From: Chloroflexota bacterium | GTDB taxonomy: Bacteria > Chloroflexota > Anaerolineae > Anaerolineales > Anaerolineaceae | Direction: 5' to 3' | Length of the DNA stretch: 17,927 bases | Assembly: GCA_023434145.1 (NCBI GenBank) | Contig: JAEYTI010000107.1 | Span: 1-17,927 of the forward strand | Shown here: in pieces, positions 1-7,054 of the stretch | Numbering within the stretch: the stretch's first letter is position 1 | How the letters are laid out: each line of letters starts with the position of its first letter | Translations under genes and position numbers: made by a program | Notes under the pieces: model-generated | Told to the model about the DNA's origin: nothing | Database searches by the model: none | The model's input: only the letters and a program-made list of their open reading frames with translations

Positions 1-111
1 AGCATGATTGAGCGCTTGTTGCCAAAACACATTCATTCTGTCACTGCTCAGGGCTTTGAGTTGAAAGTGGGGCTGTTTGTCCTCGCTTCCTCCATCAACG
101 CCCTTGGGTAG
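1..111 (+). CDS. C-terminal fragment of a transposase-like protein (cut by window edge)
   Basis: Frame 1 is open from the first base to a TAG stop at 109-111, giving 36 residues. The piece contains MIERLLPKHIHSVTAQGFEL and then a short hydrophobic stretch ending in INALG. A basic IxRxLPKxIHxVT segment followed by a GFELKV-like hydrophobic helix resembles the extreme C-terminus of some DDE transposases, which is the only basis for the call. I cannot assign an IS family and see no terminal inverted repeat in the following 150 bases. The gene starts outside the window, so I cannot tell whether it is intact. It is transcribed towards the creatininase gene, i.e. convergent with it. It could equally be the end of an unrelated protein. 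Confidence 0.4.
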   Translation, partial: SMIERLLPKHIHSVTAQGFELKVGLFVLASSINALG

Positions 112-214
112 CAACTTGGGTTATTTACGTTTATGGGTTTGGTACTTGTTCTACAAAGCAGGTGGAAGTTTCAAAAAATTATAAACCTCCAATCATCTGT
201 TTCGCAATTATAGA

Positions 215-247
215 AGTAGAGCCGGTGTTTTTATTACCAGCTCTACT
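215..247 (-). terminator. Putative terminator hairpin of the creatininase operon
   Basis: AGTAGAGC at 215-222 pairs perfectly with GCTCTACT at 240-247. After one mismatch the stem continues with GGT (224-226) and ACC (236-238), leaving a 9-nt loop. It begins 22 bases past the creatininase stop on the minus strand. The downstream minus-strand sequence is only moderately U-rich, so termination strength is uncertain. The rest of 112-269 is AT-rich and shows no gene I can support. Confidence 0.45.
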
Positions 248-269
248 CTTCATGATAATAGCTTTCCTT

Positions 270-1067
270 CTACTTTCTCAGCTTCGCTTCCCGCTCGAAG
301 AACTCCCGCTCCAGCTCTGGCGTGACCGTATCTTCTTTTACGGCTTTGATATACCGCGCCAGGGCATTCACGCTCAGCTCGCGTAGGATGCGGCCTTTCT
401 CGGCGGTGGCGGTTTTGGCGTCCCCGGCGTAGTGCTCGGGGTAATCGCCGTACCACCAGATGCCCGACATGCCGCCCTTGATGCCCGCCAGCTGGCCGCG
501 TGTTGCGCCGATCTCTGGCTCGGGCACGCGGTCCATGTGCACCAGATCGGGGTGATTGGCAAGCGAGATGGATGTTTCGCACTCGCAGGCGTGACCGTGC
601 AGCTCGGTTTCGACCGTCTGCTCCCAGACCTTGCGATCCTCTTCGATTAGATTCCCGCGGAACAGGTAGAGCGTGTAGGGCTTCTGCTCCCACAGGGTCG
701 ACTGGGCAATGAAGGGCAGCAGGGCACTGTTGCCGCCGTGCGCCGAGAGCAAGACGATCTTCTTGAAGCCATTGCGGCCAATCTCATCCAGAACGGCGGT
801 GATCAGTTCAAACAGCAGGGAGGGCTTGATGGCGATGGTGCCGGGGAAGCAGCGGGCCTCGAAGATCTGCCCGAAGTACCAGGGTGGAAAGACCACGGCA
901 GGCTCTTTCTCTGCGGCCAGGCAGGCCAGTTTGTGCCCGTTGAGAAAGTCGGTTCCCAGCGGCAGATGATCAGAGTGCCGTTCAACCACGCCAAAGGCCA
1001 TGACGCAGACACCGGTCTCTTTCACGGCGCTGGCAAAATCAGGTGCGGTGAGGTTCTCCCATTGCAT
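270..1067 (-). CDS. Creatininase-family amidohydrolase
   Basis: A 265-aa protein of typical length for the creatininase/creatinine amidohydrolase family, which are cytoplasmic metal-dependent hydrolases of cyclic or linear amides. Family motifs visible are ERHSDHLPLGTD near residues 29-40 (equivalent of the E-x-H...D metal-binding motif), LSAHGGN near residue 108, and HACECETS, matching the family HAGExETS block with its metal-ligand glutamate. The usual EQHGPHLPLGTD is changed to ERHSDHLPLGTD, so the substrate may not be creatinine. No signal peptide is seen. The ATG at 1067 has a GAAGGA Shine-Dalgarno about 8 bases upstream. It lies 78 bases behind a sugar isomerase-like gene on the same strand and is separated from it by a perfect hairpin. 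The context suggests catabolism of a sugar- or cyclitol-derived compound; the substrate is unknown. Confidence 0.9.
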   Translation of the reverse strand: MQWENLTAPDFASAVKETGVCVMAFGVVERHSDHLPLGTDFLNGHKLACLAAEKEPAVVFPPWYFGQIFEARCFPGTIAIKPSLLFELITAVLDEIGRNGFKKIVLLSAHGGNSALLPFIAQSTLWEQKPYTLYLFRGNLIEEDRKVWEQTVETELHGHACECETSISLANHPDLVHMDRVPEPEIGATRGQLAGIKGGMSGIWWYGDYPEHYAGDAKTATAEKGRILRELSVNALARYIKAVKEDTVTPELEREFFEREAKLRK

Positions 1068-1099
1068 CGTTTTTTCCTTCTTTTGGGTTGTAGTTAAAT

Positions 1100-1136
1100 A
1101 AGCTGAAGAGGTGCAAATTTTGCACCTCTTCAGCTT
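1100..1136 (-). repeat. Perfect 18-bp inverted repeat between isomerase and creatininase genes
   Basis: Positions 1100-1117 and 1119-1136 are exact reverse complements around a single base. As a hairpin the real loop would be the central A/T bases. It lies in the 78-base gap of an apparent operon. On the minus strand it is followed by ATTTAACTAC, which is not a good U-tract. It may be a weak intra-operon terminator or an mRNA processing/stability element that lowers creatininase expression relative to the upstream genes. Confidence 0.75.
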
Positions 1137-1145
1137 TGAGAAATT

Positions 1146-1970
1146 TTAGATCAGCGGTTTCACCCACTCCGCATAGGCCTTGAAGGCAATCTCCGGCTCG
1201 GGTAGGGTGGGATGCCAGCGCTTCTCATGCTCGAACACCAGCCAGCCGTCATAGCCGTGCTCTTTCAAGATGTCGATGGCTTCTGCCAGCGGCTGCTGCC
1301 CTGTGCCGGGCAGCACGTAGCGCCAGCCGTCCTTCATCGCCAGCGGGTGCTCGGGTTCGTAGACGGAGTCCTTGATGTGGGTGTAGCCCACGCGCGGGCC
1401 GACCGCAGCCCAGGTTTCGGCGGGGGTTTCGCCGCCCACGCGCGGGGTGTGGCCCATATCCCACAGCGCGCCAAAGTTCGGATTGGGGATGTTATCCAGC
1501 AGCAGGGTGCAGTCAGCGGATTTCACCCAGTTGTCGTGCGTTTCGAACAGCCAGTGCAGCTCGGATGCCCCGTCCAGGCGCAGGATCTCTTCCACGCAGT
1601 CGCAGCCGATCTTGGCCAACTCTCCGCGCGAGTATTTTTCCAGGTCACCGCCGCCAAAGACGCGGATGTTCTTCGCGCCCAGTGCTAGCGCCACAGGGAT
1701 GGTGCGGCGGGCTTCTTCCAGGTTAGACTCGCGCGCTTCGGGTTCGCAGACCTTAATGCTGGAGCTGATGCCAGAGGATTCCAGACCATATTCTTCCAGC
1801 TTGCGGCGCGTGGTACCTGCCAGCGTGCTAAACTCAGCCATTGTGGTGATGTCCAGCGTGTTCAGGTAGCCGCGCCAGTCAATGCCATCGTAGCCGTATT
1901 CGCGCGCGCGGCGGCAGATGGTCTCCAGGTCCCAGGTGGGACAACCAAGGGTGGTAAAAGCAATCTTCAT
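1146..1970 (-). CDS. Sugar phosphate isomerase/epimerase-like TIM-barrel protein
   Basis: A 274-aa protein with the AP endonuclease 2/xylose isomerase-like TIM-barrel pattern. It opens MKIAFTTLGCPTWDLETICR and continues YGYDGIDWRG. Candidate metal ligands lie in four blocks: LFETHDN (Glu), LWDMGHTPR (Asp/His), THIKD (His) and LVFEHEKRWHP (Glu). These sit in the order expected for divalent-metal sugar isomerases and epimerases. Length matches the family. No signal peptide is seen, so it should be cytoplasmic. Its ATG overlaps the TGA of the upstream oxidoreductase by four bases (ATGA at 1970-1967), indicating translational coupling. Pairing with a Gfo/Idh/MocA dehydrogenase is typical of inositol-like or keto-sugar catabolism, but the exact sugar cannot be read from sequence. 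Confidence 0.9.
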   Translation of the reverse strand: MKIAFTTLGCPTWDLETICRRAREYGYDGIDWRGYLNTLDITTMAEFSTLAGTTRRKLEEYGLESSGISSSIKVCEPEARESNLEEARRTIPVALALGAKNIRVFGGGDLEKYSRGELAKIGCDCVEEILRLDGASELHWLFETHDNWVKSADCTLLLDNIPNPNFGALWDMGHTPRVGGETPAETWAAVGPRVGYTHIKDSVYEPEHPLAMKDGWRYVLPGTGQQPLAEAIDILKEHGYDGWLVFEHEKRWHPTLPEPEIAFKAYAEWVKPLI

Positions 1971-3157
1971 TTGACCAATCCTGAGAACGATTTGCTGAGA
2001 TCGATTTCTTCCTGCTCGCGGACGACCTTCTGGAAGCGCGAGTTGCGCGCCAGCTCGGCCAGTCGGTCGGCGTAGGCGTCGTCATCCAGGGGCAGCTCGA
2101 CCGGCTGCTTGATGAACGAGGAGAGCATGATGGCGTTGCTCAGCGTCAGGCCGTTGATGCCTTCCACGCCGTTGGCAACCAGCGGCTCACCCTTAAGGAT
2201 GGCATTGGCGAAGTTCTCAATCATCATCTTGTGCCCCGGCTGGCCGTGATGCTGGTAAGGAACATCGATCTTCCAGTTTTCTACCTTGTCGAAGCTGCGC
2301 GGGCAGGTGTCGATGAACTCGATCATGGAGCTGCGGTTGCGGTAGAACTGCAGTTTGCCTTCCTCGAAGATGATCTTGCCCTTTTCACCGACGATCTCCA
2401 GGCGGTTGGTGCCTGGGGATTCGGCGGTAGTGGTAATAAAGTGGCCGACCATGCCGTTTTCGTATTCGAAGAAGCCGGTTACCTCGTCTTCGACTTCGAT
2501 GTTGTGGTACTTGCCAATGGAGACAAACCCGGTGACCCGCTTGGGCAGGCCCACAAACCATTGGTAAAGGTCCAGATTGTGCGGGCATTGGTTGAGCAGC
2601 ACGCCGCCGCCCTCACCGCTCCAGGTGGCGCGCCAGCCGCCGTTATCATAGTAGGCCTGGGTGCGGAACCAGTCGGTGATCACCCACGTGGCGCGGACCA
2701 GGCGGCCCAGCTCGCCCTCATCAATCAGGCTCTTGATCTTGCGCCAGTAGCCGTACGTCCGCTGCTGGAACATGATCGAAAACACCAGATTGGGGAATTT
2801 GGCCTTGTTTTCTTCATACGAGGCAATCATCTTGCGCGCGTCGCGCGTGTGCACGGCAATGGGCTTCTCGGTGAGTACGTGCACACCCTTGCTCATGAAA
2901 TCAATTGCGATGGGCGTATGATCGTAATGCGGAGTGGCGATGATCACCCCATCCACGCCGCCCGCCTGGAGCAGGTCGCGGTGATCGTAATACGCCTGGA
3001 CGTTGGCCTGCTTTGCGAAGCGGTCCGCTCGCTCGCGGTCGGTATCCACGACAGCCACCAATTCCGCGTTCGGCAGCTTGGGAATGTCATTCACGTGCGA
3101 ACTGCCCATTACACCAACACCAATTACAGCCAGCTTCACTTTCTGTCCATCGGTCAT
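1967..3157 (-). CDS. Gfo/Idh/MocA family NAD(P)-dependent oxidoreductase
   Basis: A 396-aa protein of the usual family length. Residues 8-20 (KLAVIGVGVMGSS) form the glycine-rich dinucleotide-binding turn of an N-terminal Rossmann fold, and VVDTDRERA marks the end of the second strand. TEKPIA near 96-101 carries the family EKP motif with its active-site lysine. The C-terminal domain has GGGVLLNQCPHNLDLYQW near 183-200, the equivalent of the GGGxxxDxGxHxxD motif with His193 and Asp196. The start is supported by GAGG 8 bases before the ATG. It is the first gene of an apparent three-gene minus-strand operon. Family members oxidise or epimerise sugars, inositols and related alcohols; the substrate is not determined here. 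Confidence 0.93.
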   Translation of the reverse strand: MTDGQKVKLAVIGVGVMGSSHVNDIPKLPNAELVAVVDTDRERADRFAKQANVQAYYDHRDLLQAGGVDGVIIATPHYDHTPIAIDFMSKGVHVLTEKPIAVHTRDARKMIASYEENKAKFPNLVFSIMFQQRTYGYWRKIKSLIDEGELGRLVRATWVITDWFRTQAYYDNGGWRATWSGEGGGVLLNQCPHNLDLYQWFVGLPKRVTGFVSIGKYHNIEVEDEVTGFFEYENGMVGHFITTTAESPGTNRLEIVGEKGKIIFEEGKLQFYRNRSSMIEFIDTCPRSFDKVENWKIDVPYQHHGQPGHKMMIENFANAILKGEPLVANGVEGINGLTLSNAIMLSSFIKQPVELPLDDDAYADRLAELARNSRFQKVVREQEEIDLSKSFSGLVK

Positions 3158-3197
3158 GTTCGGTACCTCATCTATGGATAGGGAGTAGGCTCTCTTC

Positions 3198-3265
3198 GGG
3201 TTTCAAGGCGTTTTTGGTTCGTTGGGGTTGACCCACCCCAACGAACCAAAAACGCCTTGAAACCC
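3198..3265. repeat. 31-bp perfect inverted repeat (6-nt loop)
   Basis: Bases 3198-3228 are the exact reverse complement of 3235-3265, with the 6-base loop TGACCC. The element lies 40 bases upstream of the oxidoreductase start codon. Neither flank has a T-run, so it is not an ordinary intrinsic terminator. If transcribed in the oxidoreductase mRNA it would form a very stable 5' hairpin. Confidence 0.85.
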
Positions 3266-3408
3266 ATATAGAGTGAGTAAAAAATCAACTGCTCATGCCG
3301 GGCGCAGAATGGGAATATGTGCGGTGGAGCACCGGATGCGCAGCCCTGGGAAATCAGTTGCATTAATTTTATCGTGATTCGGGAAAGGGGGGCGGGAATC
3401 GGGGTATT

Positions 3409-3456
3409 AAAATCGTTCAGCCTCACGGCGGAGCCGCCGTGAGGCTGAACGATTTT
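3409..3456 (-). terminator. Bidirectional intrinsic terminator after the ABC exporter operon
   Basis: Bases 3409-3431 pair perfectly with 3434-3456. The GC-rich core CACGGCGG/CCGCCGTG is flanked by AAAATC and GATTTT, so a U-run closes the stem on either strand (TTTTT on plus, TTTT-AAT on minus). It begins 5 bases after the stop codon of the second exporter subunit at 3462. Confidence 0.85.
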
Positions 3457-3461
3457 TCCTC

Positions 3462-5312
3462 TTAATCTGCTGGTAGAGGCTCTACAACTTGCCCCTTTCC
3501 GTTGTTAGCAGATTCCTGATACCACAGCATGCGCATCTCTTCTGATCTTACCAGCAGTTCGTCCAGCTTGCCTTCCGCTTCGATCTTGCCATCCTTCAGC
3601 ACGATGATGTGATCGGCGCGACGCAGCACGGGGCGGCGGTGCGAGACCACCAGGCAGGTGGTCTCCGCGCGCTCAAACAGGCGTTCCCAAAGCTGCTGCT
3701 CGGTTTCCACGTCCAGCGCGCTGGAGAGATCGTCGAACACCAGCAGTTCGGGCTCGCGGATCAGCATGCGGGCGGCAGCCGTGCGCTGCGCCTGCCCGCC
3801 AGAGAGCTTCACGCCACGCGGGCCGACCAGCGTATCAAAGCCCTTCTCCAATTCCTCCAGGTCGCGCTCCATCACCGCCAGGCGGATGGCCTTGGCGATC
3901 TCCTCGTCTGTCTTTTGCATACCGAGCAGGATGTTGCTGCGCAGAGTGTTCGAGAACAGGCGCGGCACCTGGCCTGTATAAGCGCTGCGCGGCGGTACGA
4001 AGAACGTTCCCGGCTCGGTTACCGGCTGCCCGTTCCAGCGGATCTCGCCGCCATCCGCGGGGAGCAGGCCCAGCAGCACGCGCAGCAGGGTGGTCTTGCC
4101 AGAGCCAACGCGCCCGGTAATCACCGTCAGCGAGCCGCGTTCCAGGCGCAGGTTCACGTCCTGAATGCCGTGCTCCGAGCCGGGGAAGCGGTAGTGTAGT
4201 GCGCGCGCTTCAAGCGTTTCCAGCCGGTCGGCAGGCGTGCGCTGGATCTCGGGGATTTCGGGCAGCGGGCCGTTCAGGTTGATCGGGCTGATCTGAATCA
4301 GTGCGTCGAGCGGCGCGCCTTCCATCAGCCGGTACATACGCTGCACCGAGACGTTGAGCTGGCGGTAGCGGGCCACGATCATGCCGGCAAAGGTGGTCAG
4401 GTCGCTCATGCTGGAAAGCAGGTAGACGAACAGCGAGAAATCGCCAACCGTGAATGTGCCGGTGCGCATGGCTTGCCCCACCAGGATCAAGATGAGACCG
4501 GTGCTGATGTTACCCGTGTTGCGGTAGAGTGAGTCGAGCACTTGCTCGAACAGGCGCTCGCGCAGGGTCAGCCGGCGGCGCTCGTCATTCAGCGCGTCGA
4601 AGCGGCGGATCACGTTCTTTTCGGCGGTGGCCACCTTCACAGCCTGCACCGCGCCGAAGAACTCACCAATGAAGCCCGTCACCTTGCCGGTGGACTGGCG
4701 GCTGGCGCGGCGATACTCTTCGTAGCGTTTGGAGGCCATGTTGGCGATGACGCCGATTAGCACCAGCGGCGCGAGGGCCATGAGTGTCACCGGGAGGCTG
4801 ATAGAAGCCAACAGCGCGATGGATATGCCGATAATCAGCAGGCCGATGAGGATGTCGTTGATCCAGATGACGAATAGTGGGATCTCGATTACGTCATTGC
4901 GGAAGCGGCTGACTGCCTCGCCCGGAGAGTCGGGCAGGGGAGCGGCGCCAGGGCGGCGCAGGATGTGCCGCAGCAGATTCTTGCGCAGCAGCACCATGGT
5001 TTCCGCGAACAGCGGCACGTCGGCGTAGACGAAGCCGTAGCCGCCCACTACGCGCCCAAGGAACGCGCCCGCCAGCATTGCCACGATGCCCCAAATGCCA
5101 AAGGCCACCTGGCCTTCGCCGGTGAGCATGTTGAAAAATTCGCGTATGATTAAGCCGGGCGCTAACTGCCAGGCCAGCCGGAACGATAGTACCGCGAGCA
5201 GGTCGATCAGCCACAGCCAGGGTCGGAAGCGCACCATCGCCAGGATGACCTTCCAGGCGGGCAGTGCCTGCACGGGGGGGGCTGCGGCGGTTGTTGTCTC
5301 ATGAACGCTCAT
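3462..5312 (-). CDS. ABC exporter half-transporter, subunit with degenerate catalytic site
   Basis: A 616-aa fused exporter: a membrane domain of about six helices (roughly residues 25-320) followed by an ATPase domain (370-600). The ATPase shows Walker A GRVGSGKTT near 400, a Q-loop TGQVPRLFS near 448, a canonical signature LSGGQ near 503-507, Walker B LLVFDD near 523-528 and an H-loop SHRR near 558. The catalytic glutamate after Walker B is replaced by aspartate (FDD, not FDE). This change marks the degenerate subunit in heterodimeric exporters such as TM287/288, BmrCD and LmrCD. Its ATG overlaps the stop of the upstream exporter gene by four bases (ATGA, 5312-5309), so the two are co-translated. 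It probably exports a lipophilic drug or lipid; the substrate is unknown. Confidence 0.93.
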   Translation of the reverse strand: MSVHETTTAAAPPVQALPAWKVILAMVRFRPWLWLIDLLAVLSFRLAWQLAPGLIIREFFNMLTGEGQVAFGIWGIVAMLAGAFLGRVVGGYGFVYADVPLFAETMVLLRKNLLRHILRRPGAAPLPDSPGEAVSRFRNDVIEIPLFVIWINDILIGLLIIGISIALLASISLPVTLMALAPLVLIGVIANMASKRYEEYRRASRQSTGKVTGFIGEFFGAVQAVKVATAEKNVIRRFDALNDERRRLTLRERLFEQVLDSLYRNTGNISTGLILILVGQAMRTGTFTVGDFSLFVYLLSSMSDLTTFAGMIVARYRQLNVSVQRMYRLMEGAPLDALIQISPINLNGPLPEIPEIQRTPADRLETLEARALHYRFPGSEHGIQDVNLRLERGSLTVITGRVGSGKTTLLRVLLGLLPADGGEIRWNGQPVTEPGTFFVPPRSAYTGQVPRLFSNTLRSNILLGMQKTDEEIAKAIRLAVMERDLEELEKGFDTLVGPRGVKLSGGQAQRTAAARMLIREPELLVFDDLSSALDVETEQQLWERLFERAETTCLVVSHRRPVLRRADHIIVLKDGKIEAEGKLDELLVRSEEMRMLWYQESANNGKGQVVEPLPAD

Positions 5313-7054
5313 ACCAATACTTCCTCCAACCCGGTTTGCAGCAGGTGCGCAAACTGCGAGTTGGGGTCACTTGCCAGTTGCGCGCGGATGCCGTGCTCGC
5401 TCACCCGCCCGTCGTGGAGGATCATGACTTCATCCGCGCGGTGAACGGTGTGCAGCCGGTGGGCGATGATGATGGCTGTGCGGTCGCGCAGCAGCCGGTC
5501 GATCGCGCGCTCGATGCGCTGCTCGGTGACCGGATCGAGCCGCGACGAGGCTTCGTCGAGGATCACCAGGCCCGGGCTGCGCAGAAATACACGGGTAAAG
5601 GCCAAAAGCTGCGCCTCACCCGCCGAGAGATTGTGCCCGCCCGTCGAAAGCTCGGTGTCGAGCCCCTTGGGCAGCGAGCGGTACCAGTCGCCCAGTTCCA
5701 GCGCCTCGATGGCGGCTTCGATCTGCGCGTCGGTGATCTCCGGGTCAAAAAAGGTCAGGTTGTCGCGCACGGTTGCCTGGAACAACTGTACTTCCTGGGT
5801 AACCATTGCCACCCGGCGGCGCAGGGCTTCCACTTCCACTTCGCGCAGGTCGCGCGCGCCGTCGAGCGTGATGTGCCCGCCGGTGGGATCGTACAGGCGG
5901 AAGACCAGCCGGGTGAGGGTGGTCTTGCCGCTTCCGGTGCGCCCCAGCAGGCCTAGCACGGTGCCAGGCTCCAGCCGGAAGGTGAGATCATTCAGCACCG
6001 GCTCGTCGCTGTTGTAGCCAAACGAGACGTTCTCGAACGCCACCGAAAGCGGGCCATCCGCCAGGCGCGTTTTGCCGGCGTCTGCGCTCTCGGTCACCTT
6101 ATTGGTTTCCGCGCGCAGCTCGGTCAGGCGCTCTACGCATGCGCCGATGGTCTGAAAGCTGGACATTTCGTGAGTCAGCGCCCAGATGGGAGCTTCGAGC
6201 AGGGTCATGTAGTGGATGAACAGGTAGACCGTGCCGATGGTGATGGTCCCGCCGCGATAGAGCAGGTAGCCAATCGCAACCGCGAGAATCGTTCCGGTGG
6301 TGAGCACCAGCCCGGTAGTGTTGTGGATCATCCAGTCTTTTTGGTGGGCCTTGCGGTCGTGGCGTAAGATTTCTCCCTGGAAGCGAACAAGCTCGCGCAG
6401 GCTGAAATCTACCGCGCCGTTTGATCGCACGTCTTCGGTGCCGTTGAGTTGCTCTTCCACAAAGCCAAACAGATCGGCCTCGGCCTGGCGGCGGGCTTTT
6501 TGATGCGCCATCGCCAGGTTGCGGACACTGTTGAGCGCTACCAGGGAGACGATGGAAAAGATGGTAAAAGCCAGCCCGGCCCGCCAGTCTTCACGGAAGA
6601 GGGCAATCAGCACCCCGATCATCAGCAGCAGGTTGCCGACCAGCATCACCGCGAACTGCGAAAAGAACTTCGCCATCTCGGTCACGTCACCGTCGATGCG
6701 CTCAATCAGCTCGCCGGGCGTGTGCTTGTTGTGGAAGCTCATATCCAGGTTGAGGCAGTGGCGGGCCAGCTCGGCGCGCAGTGCATTGGTCGCCGTCCAG
6801 GCAACGTTCTCGCCCAGGTAGGTGACGCCCACTGCGACGCCCTGCTGCACCAGCGCAATGCCGATAAACGCCACCGCGGCGAGCGTCAGTGTATTGAGCG
6901 CGCCGCCCGCCAGGGCGGTGTCGATGAACGTGCGCATGATCTGCGGGTTGATCACCTGCAAACCTATGCTGCCGAACATTAACACCGTCAGCAGGATGAA
7001 TCGCCCGCGCTGTGGTTGGATGTGTTTCGCCAGTAAATCCCAGTATTGTTTCAT
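5309..7054 (-). CDS. ABC exporter half-transporter, catalytically competent partner
   Basis: A 581-aa fused exporter with a membrane domain (about residues 15-320) and an ATPase domain. Counting from the upstream ATG, Walker A GRTGSGKTT is near 377, the Q-loop VTQEVQLFQ near 426, the signature near 482 and Walker B LVILDE, with the catalytic glutamate, near 506. The H-loop AHR is near 538. The signature is LSAGE instead of LSGGQ, complementing the defect of its partner. One ATP site would therefore combine this Walker B glutamate with the partner's LSGGQ, and the other would be degenerate. I chose the ATG at 7054 because it forms an ATGA overlap with the ABC-F stop. An in-frame ATG at 7072 (587 aa) is equally possible, and neither has a strong Shine-Dalgarno. 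Confidence 0.92.
   Translation of the reverse strand: MKQYWDLLAKHIQPQRGRFILLTVLMFGSIGLQVINPQIMRTFIDTALAGGALNTLTLAAVAFIGIALVQQGVAVGVTYLGENVAWTATNALRAELARHCLNLDMSFHNKHTPGELIERIDGDVTEMAKFFSQFAVMLVGNLLLMIGVLIALFREDWRAGLAFTIFSIVSLVALNSVRNLAMAHQKARRQAEADLFGFVEEQLNGTEDVRSNGAVDFSLRELVRFQGEILRHDRKAHQKDWMIHNTTGLVLTTGTILAVAIGYLLYRGGTITIGTVYLFIHYMTLLEAPIWALTHEMSSFQTIGACVERLTELRAETNKVTESADAGKTRLADGPLSVAFENVSFGYNSDEPVLNDLTFRLEPGTVLGLLGRTGSGKTTLTRLVFRLYDPTGGHITLDGARDLREVEVEALRRRVAMVTQEVQLFQATVRDNLTFFDPEITDAQIEAAIEALELGDWYRSLPKGLDTELSTGGHNLSAGEAQLLAFTRVFLRSPGLVILDEASSRLDPVTEQRIERAIDRLLRDRTAIIIAHRLHTVHRADEVMILHDGRVSEHGIRAQLASDPNSQFAHLLQTGLEEVLV

Larger units (their letters stand above)
3158..3461. other. Intergenic region holding two hairpins, no gene
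   Basis: This 304-base gap separates the end of the ABC exporter operon (stop at 3462) from the start of the oxidoreductase (3157), both on the minus strand. It holds the 31-bp inverted repeat at 3198-3265 and the terminator at 3409-3456. The 140 bases between them show no convincing ORF. I see no clear -35/-10 pair for the oxidoreductase operon there; the best -10-like element is TATATG at the foot of the 31-bp repeat, without a well-spaced -35. The 84-codon ORF across it runs through the palindrome and has no protein-like features. Confidence 0.6.

Noticed and set aside
162..386. 74-aa plus-strand ORF with a hydrophobic stretch
   Set aside because: It overlaps the end of the creatininase gene and the terminator hairpin, with no ribosome site; the hydrophobicity reflects AT-rich intergenic DNA.
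2231..3181. 316-aa plus-strand ORF
   Set aside because: It is a shadow of the oxidoreductase gene, which has clear family motifs on the other strand.
3172..3426. 84-aa ORF in the intergenic region
   Set aside because: It reads through the 31-bp palindrome, producing repeated peptide text, and has no ribosome site.
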